Source of the DNA: an uncultured Opitutia bacterium
Lineage (GTDB): Bacteria > Verrucomicrobiota > Verrucomicrobiia > Opitutales > Opitutaceae
Assembly (NCBI GenBank): GCA_903881475.1
Contig: CAIRTK010000001.1
Location: 20,087 to 84,086, forward strand
Direction of reading: 5' to 3'
DNA: 64,000 bases
Shown: positions 33,025 through 41,164 of the stretch, in pieces
Layout: each line of letters begins with the position of its first letter
How positions within the stretch are numbered: the stretch's first letter is position 1
Position numbers and translations under genes: made by a program
Notes under the pieces: generated by a model
What the model was told of the DNA's origin: nothing
What the model saw: the letters and a program-made list of their open reading frames with translations, nothing else
Database searches by the model: none

Positions 33025-35877
33025 TCACTGCGCCGGCGGCGCGACCGGTGCCGCGGGCAGCACCGTGGCGCGCGAGGCGTGTTCGCGACCGAGGTACGCC
33101 TTGGCGAGGACGTTCAGCTCGGCGGTGGTGATGGACTCGAAGTCCGCCACACGGGAGCGGCACCAGTCGAGCGTCTCGGGTTTCTCCTGGGCCCGGGCAA
33201 GGACGGCGCCGAGCCAGTAGCCATTGTTGCGGAGCGATTCCTTGATCGCCGTGAGAATCGGCTGCTTGGCGCGGGTGAGTTCGTCCTCGGTCACGCCGTT
33301 TTTCGCGAGGTCGTCGCCGATGGCCAGCACGAGGTCGGTGATCTTCCGGGCGGTGGGCGGGGCGACGTCGATGTGGGCGAGGACATAGCCGTAACCGGGG
33401 AAAATATCGCTGGCGTTGCTCGCGGCCTGCGGGGAGTAGGTGCCGCCGAGTTCCTCGCGCACCTTCACGCGGAGCCGGTCGTTCAGCACGCTGGCGAGGA
33501 GATTCAGGCGGCGGGTGCGCTTGATGTCGAAGCCGTCGGCCGTGGGCCAGTAGAGGCGGACGACCCCCTTGGGGATTTCCGAGACGATCGTGTAGTCCTT
33601 GCTGAACGGCTGCGCCGGGAAGACCACGTGGCGCAGGTCGTCGAGTGCGGGTTTGGGCTGGCGCGCCGGGAGTGCGCCCAGGGTCCGGGCGACGGCGGCG
33701 ATGGTGGCGTCGGGATCGAGGTCGCCGACGATCGCCAGCTCAATGGACCCGTGGCTGAGCTGCGGGGCCAGCCAGACGCGGACCTCGTCGAGGGTTCGGC
33801 CGAGCAGGACCTCCTTGGCCGGCAGGCCGAAGCGGGGGTCACCGCTTGCGAGCAGATTGGCCACCTCGGTGGCAAACGGACCGTTCGGCGTATGGTCGAA
33901 GCTGAGGTAGAGCTGCTCGATTCCCTTGCGCGCCTGGCGCAGGGCCTCGGGGCGGTAGCCGGGATCGGTGAGCTTGGCGGCGAGAAACTGGAGTTCAAGG
34001 AGCAGGTCCTCGCGGGTGGTTCCGCCACTGAACTCGAAGGCATCCGTGCCGGGGCGGAAACTGATGCCGACATTTTTTCCGGCCAGGATCCGGCGCAGGT
34101 CGTCGGCGCTGTGGCGGCCGAGGCCGCCGGCATCGAACGTGCCGCCGGCCAGGCCGACCAGGCCGCGCTCGGTGGCGGGCTCGGTGATCATGCCGCTGCC
34201 GACGCGGGCGGAGATGCGGATGCGGCCGGCCTCGAAGTCGGTTTTCTTGAGATTCAGGCGTACGCCGTTGGCGAAAGTGATGAGGTCAAGGTCGAGGTCC
34301 GCCACGTGCTCGCGCTGCACGACCCGGCCGGCGGGCCCGAAGTCCGGGTAGGCCCAGGCGAGGTCGGTGACGGCGGCGAGCGGATGGACGGCGACGGCCT
34401 GGGAGCGGGTGTAGGCGGCGGCGATGGCGGCATTGGCGTCGCCGGCAATCGCGGCGTTGCCGGCGACCAGCACGTAGCGGCCCGGGACATTGAACGCGGC
34501 GCGGAGCGCGGCCTGGCAGTCGGCGGGGGTGATTTTGGCCAGCGCCGGCCCGAAGAGGGCGAGATCGGCGGCGGGCGTGGTGAACACCTCGCGGTGCAAC
34601 ACGCCCTCGGCGATCTCGTCGGCGAGGCTGTCGGAACGGCGGGTGGAGGCGGTCTTCACGGCCTGCTCGAGGGCGTTCTCGTAGGTGGCGACGACCTCCT
34701 TCAGCTCGGCGGCGGAGAACCCGTGCTCGAGGGCGCGGCGCAGCTCCTGGTCGCCGACGGCGAGGGCGGCGGCCCATTGCCCGGGTTTGCAGGTGAGATC
34801 GATATCCGCCTCGCGGTAAAAATCGAACGCCTCCGAAACAGTTGCGCCGGCCTGGCTGAACGGCGCGTCCTCCTTTTTCGCGAGCTCGGAGAAGCGGCGG
34901 TTCAGGATGGCGACGGCCAGGTCGCGCGGAAGGTCCTTGAGGCGGTTGGCGGCGGTGTCGGTCTCATGGCTGTAGGGCGTGACCGAGGTCAGGGAAACGG
35001 TGGTGCTGGGCGCCTCGGGCTCGGCGTGGTAGTTCGTCCGCACGCCGGTGAACGTGGCGATGGCGCCGAAATCGGGCTCGGGGCGGGCCGGGGCGCGGGC
35101 GGTAGCCGGGGAAAATGCGGCGACTACCAGTTTCTCCACGGCGGCCGGGTCGATGTCGCCCACGACCACGGCGACCATCCGCTCGGGGCGGTACCACGTG
35201 TTCCAGAAATCCGCGAAGCGGTCGCGCTTCGCCTGCTCGATGACCTCGGTGAGGCCGATCGGCACGCGCTTGGGCAGGAGGGTGGTGCCGAGGGTGGTTT
35301 CAAACTGGGAGACGAAGATGCGGTAGCCGACGGAGTCGCGGGTCCGCTTTTCGCTGAGGATGATGCCGCGCTCCTTCTCGATCATGTCGGGTGGCAGGAG
35401 CAGGCCGCCGGCGTCGTCGGCGAGCACGCTGAGGCCCTCGGTGAGGGTCGCGGCCTTGGTGTCGGGCAGTTCCAGCTGGTAGAGGGTGCGGTCGAAGGAC
35501 GTGCTGGCGTTGGTATCGCCGCCGAAGCTCATGCCCATGCGCTGGAAGAACTCGACGAGCGTGCCGGGCTTGAAGTGCGTGCCGCCGTTGAAGGCCATGT
35601 GCTCGAGGAAGTGCGCGAGCCCGCGCTGTTCCTCGGTCTCCTGGAGCGAACCGGCGAGCACGAGCAGGCGCAGGGAGACGCGGCCCTTGGGCTCGTGGTT
35701 GGGATAGATGACATAGCGGAAGCCGTTGGGCAGCGTACCGAAGCGCGCGGCGGGGTCGGGGATGAGGTCGCTCGTGGCCTGGGCGAAGCCCGGCAGCGAC
35801 GGGGCGGAAGCCGGCGGGGCGGCGAAAACGGGGATGGCCAGCAGGAAAAAGGCGAGGAGGCGGATTAGCTTGGGCAT
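33025..35877 (-). CDS. Periplasmic M16 zinc peptidase, copy 2
   Basis: A 950-residue M16 peptidase. The signal peptide is at ~1-20 (LLAFFLLAIPVFAA), followed by GTLPNGFRYVIYPN. The zinc site HFLEH (His89, Glu92, His93) and the downstream ERGIILSE glutamate are intact. The C-terminal half keeps the structural M16 fold. It shares the plan, and clear stretches of sequence, with the copy that follows 56 bp downstream, so the two probably arose by tandem duplication and are cotranscribed. Start ATG 35877 is chosen; the frame is open further upstream only because it reads through the inverted repeat at 35977-36067. Confidence 0.92.
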   Translation of the reverse strand: MPKLIRLLAFFLLAIPVFAAPPASAPSLPGFAQATSDLIPDPAARFGTLPNGFRYVIYPNHEPKGRVSLRLLVLAGSLQETEEQRGLAHFLEHMAFNGGTHFKPGTLVEFFQRMGMSFGGDTNASTSFDRTLYQLELPDTKAATLTEGLSVLADDAGGLLLPPDMIEKERGIILSEKRTRDSVGYRIFVSQFETTLGTTLLPKRVPIGLTEVIEQAKRDRFADFWNTWYRPERMVAVVVGDIDPAAVEKLVVAAFSPATARAPARPEPDFGAIATFTGVRTNYHAEPEAPSTTVSLTSVTPYSHETDTAANRLKDLPRDLAVAILNRRFSELAKKEDAPFSQAGATVSEAFDFYREADIDLTCKPGQWAAALAVGDQELRRALEHGFSAAELKEVVATYENALEQAVKTASTRRSDSLADEIAEGVLHREVFTTPAADLALFGPALAKITPADCQAALRAAFNVPGRYVLVAGNAAIAGDANAAIAAAYTRSQAVAVHPLAAVTDLAWAYPDFGPAGRVVQREHVADLDLDLITFANGVRLNLKKTDFEAGRIRISARVGSGMITEPATERGLVGLAGGTFDAGGLGRHSADDLRRILAGKNVGISFRPGTDAFEFSGGTTREDLLLELQFLAAKLTDPGYRPEALRQARKGIEQLYLSFDHTPNGPFATEVANLLASGDPRFGLPAKEVLLGRTLDEVRVWLAPQLSHGSIELAIVGDLDPDATIAAVARTLGALPARQPKPALDDLRHVVFPAQPFSKDYTIVSEIPKGVVRLYWPTADGFDIKRTRRLNLLASVLNDRLRVKVREELGGTYSPQAASNASDIFPGYGYVLAHIDVAPPTARKITDLVLAIGDDLAKNGVTEDELTRAKQPILTAIKESLRNNGYWLGAVLARAQEKPETLDWCRSRVADFESITTAELNVLAKAYLGREHASRATVLPAAPVAPPAQ

Positions 35878-35976
35878 AAGGGGCAGACTGCGCCGGGGCG
35901 GTGAAACCAAAAGCACAAAAGTCTCGGCAAATGGTTTTGGTCCTTTTGGACTACGCGGGTGTTTGCAAACGGGGAT

Positions 35977-36067
35977 TGTCATTCTGAACGAAGTGAAGAA
36001 TCCAGTGGGATGATGGCTATAGACGCGGCACGGCCCCACTGGATTCTTCACTTCGTTCAGAATGACA
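35977..36067. repeat. Perfect 33-bp inverted repeat with GAAGAATCC arms
   Basis: Left arm 35977-36009 and right arm 36035-36067 are identical in reverse complement over all 33 positions, starting TGTCATTCTGAACGAAGTG, around a 25-nt loop. It is in the gap between the divergent M16 and waaA genes. A degenerate relative lies at 44506. Confidence 0.9.
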
Positions 36068-36107
36068 CGGGGGGCCGGCGGCCCCATGGGGCACCCTTTC
36101 CACCCTG

Positions 36108-37394
36108 ATGCTCTGGCTTTACCGCATTCTTTATTTCCCCATGCTGCTGGTGCTGGCGCCGGCCTACCTGTGGCGGATGCGCCGGCGCGGCGGCTACCGG
36201 GAGAATTTCCTGCACCGGTTCGGGGCGCACCGGGGCCTGCCGGCGAAGCGTCCGGGCGTCCGGCGGATCTGGCTCCAGGCGGTGAGCGTCGGCGAAGTGC
36301 TCGCCATCGCGCCGCTGATCGCGGCGCTGAAGCAGGCGGACGGCGTGGAAATCTACCTCACGACCACCACCAGCACGGGCTACCGGCTGGCGGGGGAGCG
36401 GTATGGCGGACAGACCATCGGCATCGGTTATTTTCCCCTCGACTGGTGGCCGTTTGCGCGCCGGAGCTGGCGGCAGATCGCGCCGGACCTTGTCATCCTG
36501 ACCGAGGGCGAACGCTGGCCGGAGCATATGCACCAGGCGGCGGTGCGCGGCGTGCCGGTGCTGTGCATCAACGCGCGGCTGTCCGACCGGAGTTTTCGCC
36601 GGATGCAATCGTTTCCCCCGGCGGCGCGGCTCATGCTGGAAGGGATCACGCGGCTGCTGCCCTGCTCGGCGCAGGACGCGGCGCGGTTCGGGGAGCTGGG
36701 ATTTCCGGCCGGGCGGCTGACAACCACCGGCAACATCAAGCTCGATGTCACGATTCCGCGGCTGACGGCGAAGCGGAAGGCGGACCTGCGCCGCGAACTC
36801 GGGTTGCCGGCGGGACTCGTGCTGATGGGTGCGTCGACGTGGCCGGGCGAGGAAGCCGCGCTGGTCGCGACACTGCGCCGCGCGCGGGCCGGCGGACGGG
36901 ACTGCTCGCTGCTGCTGGTGCCGCGGCATGCGGAGCGCCGGGCCGAGCTCGGGCGCCTGCTGCAGGACACGGGCCTGCGGTTTCATTTCCGCTCGCGCGG
37001 CCCCGCGGCCGGCGAAGTGGATGTGGCGGTGGCCGACACCACGGGCGAGATGCGCCAGCTGCTGCAGCTGGCGGACCTGGTCTTCGTGGGCAAGAGCCTG
37101 CCGCCGCACACCGAGGGACAGACGCCCGTCGAGTCCGCGGCGTTGGAAAAACCGATGCTGTTCGGGCCGGGCATGGGCAATTTCCGGCTGATTGCGCGCG
37201 ACCTGCTGGCGCGCCAGGCCGCGGTCCAGGTAGCGGATGCGGCGGCGCTGGCCGAACGGGCGGCATCGCTGCTGGACGATGCGGCGCAACGCGCCAGCCT
37301 CTCGGCGGCGGCGGGCGGGTGGCAGCGCGACAATGCCGGGGCGATGGATCGCACGCTCGCCGTGATCCGCGAGGAGCTGGCGAAGCTGGGCTAG
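36108..37394 (+). CDS. waaA: 3-deoxy-D-manno-octulosonic acid transferase (KDO transferase)
   Basis: Transfers KDO from CMP-KDO to lipid A precursor, anchoring the LPS core at the inner membrane. The 428-residue GT30/GT-B enzyme starts with a membrane-associating helix (LWLYRILYFPMLLVLAP) and RENFLHRFG. AVSVGEVLA (~60) holds the catalytic Glu, TTTTSTGYRLA follows, then LTEGERWPE (normally ETELWPN), CINARLSDRS, and the C-terminal ADTTGEMRQLLQLADLVFVGKSL and GQTPVESAALEKPMLFGPGMGNF. The TEGERWPE block deviates from the usual ETELWPN. It shows that the organism builds an outer membrane with LPS-type lipid. Convergent with the hybrid kinase gene, 13 bp away. Confidence 0.92.
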   Translation: MLWLYRILYFPMLLVLAPAYLWRMRRRGGYRENFLHRFGAHRGLPAKRPGVRRIWLQAVSVGEVLAIAPLIAALKQADGVEIYLTTTTSTGYRLAGERYGGQTIGIGYFPLDWWPFARRSWRQIAPDLVILTEGERWPEHMHQAAVRGVPVLCINARLSDRSFRRMQSFPPAARLMLEGITRLLPCSAQDAARFGELGFPAGRLTTTGNIKLDVTIPRLTAKRKADLRRELGLPAGLVLMGASTWPGEEAALVATLRRARAGGRDCSLLLVPRHAERRAELGRLLQDTGLRFHFRSRGPAAGEVDVAVADTTGEMRQLLQLADLVFVGKSLPPHTEGQTPVESAALEKPMLFGPGMGNFRLIARDLLARQAAVQVADAAALAERAASLLDDAAQRASLSAAAGGWQRDNAGAMDRTLAVIREELAKLG

Positions 37395-37407
37395 GCGCGA
37401 CCCGCCG

Positions 37408-39489
37408 TCAAAGGGGCGGCGACTTCGCGGGCGCGGTCCGCAGATAAGGCGAGCAGACCTGGGTGATTTCCGCCATGGTGAAGGGCTTGGCGATTACCGG
37501 CACATTCCATTGAGCAATTTCATCCTCCATCCTGAACTCGCCCGGATGCCCGGTGATAAAGACAAAATTGGGTGCCAGCTTGGAATGGGTTTCGCGGATG
37601 CGCACATAAAGTTCCGGCCCGGTCATGACCGGCATCCTGATATCTGAGAGGATCAAGTTGTAGATGCCCCGTTCGAGCGCCAACAGGGCCTCGGCCCCAT
37701 TCGCCGCCATATCGACTTGGCAGCGAAACTGGGTGCGCAGGACCTCCTGCAGCAACAGGCAGACGACTTCCTCGTCCTCGACGATAAGTACCCGGGTTGT
37801 GTGCAGACTGACGCCGGCCGCGGCGGATGTGGCCGGTTGGGGCGCTTCCGATGCGGACAGCAGCGGAGACCTCTTCTCCAATGGCAGAGTGACGGTGAAA
37901 GACGTCCCTTTGCCAAACTGGCTCTCTACGTGGATTTCGCCTCCGTGCTGCCGCACCACACTGTAGCAAATGCTAAGACCCAAGCCGGTGCCATGCTCCG
38001 GTCCCTTGGTGGTGAAGAAGGGGTCGAAAATGCGACGGAGGTTTTCCCCGGAGATGCCGCAGCCGTTGTCGGTCACCGTCAAGGTGGCGAGGGGGTCGCC
38101 GGCCTTGAGTTCCAGCACCAGCAGCGGATGAGGCCGCCCCGTTAGTGCGTGCATGGCATTCAACATCAGGTTGATGACGACCTGCTTGACCTGGGCGGCT
38201 TCGGCCAGGACCCAGGTGGGTGACGAGGGCAGCAGAGTGCGGATCTCGCAGCGGCTCTCCCGCAGTTGGTAGCGTAGGATGGCCACTGCCTCCTCGACGA
38301 TCGGCCGCAGGTCCACGGTGGCCATGACGGGTGATGCGGGCTTGGAGAGCTGGAGCAGCTGGCGCACGATCTCGGCCGCCTCGGCCGCGCCCTTCTTGAT
38401 GAACCCGAGGTAGCTCTGGGCGGTGCTGGCTGGACAGTCGGAGAGTAATTCCGCGAAACCCCTGACGGGGGTAAGCTTGTTGTTCAGCTCATGCGCGATA
38501 CCGCCGACCAAGGTGTCGAGCAGCGTCTGCTTTTCCTGGCGCAGCAGGTTCCTTTCGAGGGCGCGCTGGTCAGTGATGTCGTCCAGGCAAGTGCAGACCT
38601 GGCCGGTTTCCCGAATCCAGTCGAATGAGCACCGGAAGAGGCGGGGACCGCGCTGAGGGACAAGCAGGTTGAATTCGCGGGTCAACGGCGGCGAATCGCC
38701 CCGGATGCATTTTTGCAGCAGCGCGAGGAACTCCGCGCGCTCCTCCGCGACGACGCAGCTTACAAACGGGATGCGGGCGGCTGAATCGGGATCCAGGCCC
38801 AGCAGGGCGGCCAGCCGCTGATTATGTTCATGGAGTCCGCCCTGCACGTCGAGAAACGCCACTCCCAAAATCTGACTCTTAAACAAGCCCAGGTACAGGC
38901 CCTGCGATTGCCGTAACGCATGGTTCGTGCGGAACAACTCGAGATTTTGCTGCCGCAATTCCTCAAGTTGCTGCTCGACCAGGAGGGATTGCAGCTGGGC
39001 CAGGGCCCCGACCGGAATCAGCCCAAGCAGCCGGGACTCACGGTCCACGAGTACGACTTCCTCTTGGAATTCCTCGTTCTGCCGGGCCATCGCGCGATTC
39101 AGCAACTCGCGCACCGGCATGTCGCAGGGCACGATCAGGGGATGCGAAACGCGCACAGACTCGACCGGGCTTTGGCTGTAGAGGGCAAAGCCGAAGCGCG
39201 AACTCATGATGAATCCGATTTGCCCGCGGGCGCACAGCCCGACCACCCGGTCGTTGTCCACCAGCGCCATGTACTCCACCCGCTGCGTCTGAAAAGCCCG
39301 ATGCGCGATTTCCAGCGGCGTGCCCGCGGCCACAAATTCGCGATGGTGCACGAGCGACTCGAGGGGAGTGCCTTCGGCCTTGAGCAATGACAGCTTGGGT
39401 TCCGGAACCGGCGGCGGCGCGCTTGTCCAGTCGGAATGGGCCGAAACGACTGCTGACAGGGAAGGGTATGAAGCAACATGCGGATGCAT
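37408..39489 (-). CDS. Hybrid sensor kinase: CBS pair - PAS - HisKA - HATPase - receiver
   Basis: A 693-residue cytoplasmic histidine kinase with no TM segment. Residues ~40-190 look like a CBS pair (LESLVHHREFVAAGTPL, MALVDNDRVVGL, VVLVDRESRLLGLIP). A short coiled coil (VEQQLEELRQQNLELF) leads to a PAS domain (~225-335). The HisKA box is GGIAHELNNKLTP, with N-box NLMLNAMHAL, and DNGCGIS, FFTTKGPEHGTGLGLS as ATP lid. A receiver domain closes the protein: VLIVEDEEVV and the acceptor Asp in LSDIRMPVMTG. CBS domains usually sense adenine nucleotides or redox state, so the signal is likely intracellular. Start ATG 39489 is preferred; ATG 39558 adds 23 residues. No separate output protein is adjacent. 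Confidence 0.88.
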   Translation of the reverse strand: MHPHVASYPSLSAVVSAHSDWTSAPPPVPEPKLSLLKAEGTPLESLVHHREFVAAGTPLEIAHRAFQTQRVEYMALVDNDRVVGLCARGQIGFIMSSRFGFALYSQSPVESVRVSHPLIVPCDMPVRELLNRAMARQNEEFQEEVVLVDRESRLLGLIPVGALAQLQSLLVEQQLEELRQQNLELFRTNHALRQSQGLYLGLFKSQILGVAFLDVQGGLHEHNQRLAALLGLDPDSAARIPFVSCVVAEERAEFLALLQKCIRGDSPPLTREFNLLVPQRGPRLFRCSFDWIRETGQVCTCLDDITDQRALERNLLRQEKQTLLDTLVGGIAHELNNKLTPVRGFAELLSDCPASTAQSYLGFIKKGAAEAAEIVRQLLQLSKPASPVMATVDLRPIVEEAVAILRYQLRESRCEIRTLLPSSPTWVLAEAAQVKQVVINLMLNAMHALTGRPHPLLVLELKAGDPLATLTVTDNGCGISGENLRRIFDPFFTTKGPEHGTGLGLSICYSVVRQHGGEIHVESQFGKGTSFTVTLPLEKRSPLLSASEAPQPATSAAAGVSLHTTRVLIVEDEEVVCLLLQEVLRTQFRCQVDMAANGAEALLALERGIYNLILSDIRMPVMTGPELYVRIRETHSKLAPNFVFITGHPGEFRMEDEIAQWNVPVIAKPFTMAEITQVCSPYLRTAPAKSPPL

Positions 39490-39811
39490 AGGGCATTTTG
39501 TCCGAACCCATCGGTTGCATGCCACCGCGATGCGTAACGATTGAGTGAAACTGCGCATCACCCAGGTCCGGGCGTTATCATGGGAGGGCGAATGATGGAA
39601 GGCGCTGTCTGTCCAAAGCTGGGTGCGCCCGGTCACGCGGCGGGCGACCTGCCCTGGCGCCGGGGATTTTCCGCAATGGGTGAGCCCCGGCAGAGAGAGG
39701 GGCGGGGTGCCAGAGTGGTGTGCCGCTTATATCGGCCTGAAGGTGGCTGATTGTAACATTGGTGGGTTTGTATCCGCCGTGGCCGTGTTCATATTCAATC
39801 CACCTATTGCC
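39490..39811. other. 322-bp gap upstream of the hybrid kinase
   Basis: The gap separates the minus-strand kinase and a plus-strand hypothetical gene. One hairpin-like pair is visible (GCCGGGG 39659-39665 with CCCCGGC 39685-39691, 19-nt loop). I find no RNA gene or known riboswitch fold. Confidence 0.4.
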
Positions 39812-40123
39812 ATGGGCTTCTCTGCCGAAACTGACTCAGCAACCTCCCTGGAGAAAGCGAAGGCGCTCTTCGCACTGCTCGATGCGGCGGATGAGGAGGA
39901 GCGCCTGCGGGGCACAACGTGCAAGCCCCGTTGGATTGAAGCCAAGGGCCGGGCCAATGAGCGAGACTACGATGACGGCGAGACGTATGGGGCCTTGCTC
40001 GAGGAGCTCGATCAGGTCGGCGCGCTGGAAGGCAGCTGGATGCAAGAGCGGTGGCACGACCTGAAGACCCGCCTTGATTGGAGTCGCGGGCCGAATTTGC
40101 CTCCGGGGCAGAATCGGGGATAG
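39812..40123 (+). CDS. Small hypothetical protein
   Basis: A 103-residue frame starting MGFSAETDSATSLEKAKALF. Composition looks like a real soluble protein: an acidic, helical sequence with conserved-looking stretches CKPRWIEAKGRANERDYDD, then GALLEELDQVG and WMQERWHDLKTRLDW. No domain is recognised, and no clear ribosome binding site is seen before ATG 39812. The frame is open for 63 codons further upstream with weaker coding character, so the start is uncertain. It is convergent with the PlcP-like gene that ends 92 bp downstream. Confidence 0.45.
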   Translation: MGFSAETDSATSLEKAKALFALLDAADEEERLRGTTCKPRWIEAKGRANERDYDDGETYGALLEELDQVGALEGSWMQERWHDLKTRLDWSRGPNLPPGQNRG

Positions 40124-40215
40124 CGCAGCCACGGGGCCGGGCCAGTCCGGCCTTCGCGACAGGCTCGGGCGGTGGCGTAGCCGGCAGGAATCGAGGGCTG
40201 GTTTGCCGACCCGCG

Positions 40216-41025
40216 CTATAATGCGCTGGCGGTTTCGACCTTCGTCTCCTCCACGGCCTCCGGCTCCGGGGGGAATTCGCGGATGAAGTTCGTGTACTCG
40301 ATCAGCTCGTAGCGGCCGTCGAGGTGCTCGACGATGGCGGTGAGCGACTCGACCCAGTCGCCGGAATTCAGGTAGTGGACGCCGCCCAGCATCTTGTCGG
40401 CGGCCGTGTGGATGTGGCCGCACATGACGCCCGTGCAGCCGCGTTCCTGCGCGAGCTGCGCGATGTGGTCCTCGAAGTTCGACACGTGGCTGACGGCCTC
40501 CTTGACGCGGGCCTTGATCGCCCGGCTGAGCGACCAGTATTCCTTGCCGCGCCAGGCCCGCCACGCGTTGTAGGCGCGGTTGAGCCGGAGCAGCGCGCGG
40601 TAGCCCCAGTCTCCGAGATGAGCGAGGAAGACGAAGTTCTTGGTGACGGAGTCGAACACGTCGCCGTGAAGCACGAGGTAGCGTCCGCGCGGACCCTCGT
40701 GCACGTAGTCCTCGACGATGCGCAGCTGCTCGAAGTCGAGGGGCAGGAACGAAGCGAGGATGTCGTCGTGGTTGCCGCGCAGGTAAACCACCTCGGTGTC
40801 GCGCTTTTCCAGCTTCTTCAGGATGATCCGGATGAAGCGCGTGTGGGCCTTGGTCCACTGGCCGCCGCGCCTTAGCTGCCAGCCGTCGATGATGTCGCCG
40901 TTGAGGATGAGTCGGTCGCAACGGACATGGCGGAGGAAATGATTCACCTCGCGCGCCTTGCAGTCCGCGGTGCCGAGATGGACGTCGGAGAGGATGACGG
41001 TGCGGACGCGCAGCGTGGGTTTCAT
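40216..41025 (-). CDS. PlcP-like metallophosphoesterase (often annotated UDP-2,3-diacylglucosamine diphosphatase)
   Basis: A 269-residue calcineurin-fold phosphoesterase with intact metal motifs: ILSDVHLGT (~11-19), NGDIIDGW (~42-49), LRGNHDD (~83-89), LHGDVFD (~118-124) and CGHIHTA (~203-209). The pattern HLGDWGY, then YWSLSRAIKARVKEAV, and GDWVESLTAIVEH at the end fits the PlcP phospholipase C of phosphate-starved alphaproteobacteria better than LpxH. PlcP removes phosphocholine, phosphoethanolamine or phosphoglycerol head groups and leaves diacylglycerol. Its neighbours are glycolipid-type glycosyltransferases and a diacylglycerol-kinase-family gene, which supports a lipid role. It is 139 bp after that operon, with palindromes in the gap, so it may be expressed by read-through or its own promoter. 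LpxH-like activity is not excluded. Confidence 0.82.
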   Translation of the reverse strand: MKPTLRVRTVILSDVHLGTADCKAREVNHFLRHVRCDRLILNGDIIDGWQLRRGGQWTKAHTRFIRIILKKLEKRDTEVVYLRGNHDDILASFLPLDFEQLRIVEDYVHEGPRGRYLVLHGDVFDSVTKNFVFLAHLGDWGYRALLRLNRAYNAWRAWRGKEYWSLSRAIKARVKEAVSHVSNFEDHIAQLAQERGCTGVMCGHIHTAADKMLGGVHYLNSGDWVESLTAIVEHLDGRYELIEYTNFIREFPPEPEAVEETKVETASAL

Positions 41026-41067
41026 GGGAGGGCCGGAAGTTTCCGCCCCCGTTTGCCCCCGGCCGTG

Positions 41068-41106
41068 CCTCCGGCAATGTCACTTATTAAGTGACATTGC
41101 CGGAGG
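41068..41106. repeat. 39-bp perfect palindrome (TGTCA palindrome, copy 2)
   Basis: Perfect 19-bp arms around one central T: CCTCCGGCAATGTCACTTA and its reverse complement. It lies just upstream of the PlcP-like gene. Inner word TGTCACTTA-T-TAAGTGACA belongs with 23134 and 41121. Confidence 0.85.
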
Positions 41107-41120
41107 GCTTCAGCCGGGAA

Positions 41121-41143
41121 AGTGTCATCTAACAAATGACACT
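41121..41143. repeat. TGTCA palindrome, copy 3
   Basis: AGTGTCAT, loop CTAACAA, ATGACACT: perfect 8-bp arms, 15 bp from the 39-bp palindrome. Same family, in the DAG-kinase to PlcP gap. Confidence 0.65.
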
Positions 41144-41164
41144 GGTCTGAGCGGGTGGGCGGGA

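Noticed and set aside
33079..35868. A 929-codon open frame on the plus strand, antisense to the M16 gene
   Set aside because: Low-complexity Gly/Val/Glu/Asp translation; the minus strand encodes a full M16 peptidase with zinc site and signal peptide.
41068..41143. The two palindromes as plain intrinsic terminators of the lipid-kinase gene
   Set aside because: They lie upstream of its reading direction (between the kinase stop and the PlcP start) and have no T tract; a related palindrome is found in another gap, so a repeat or operator fits better. A barrier role is not excluded.
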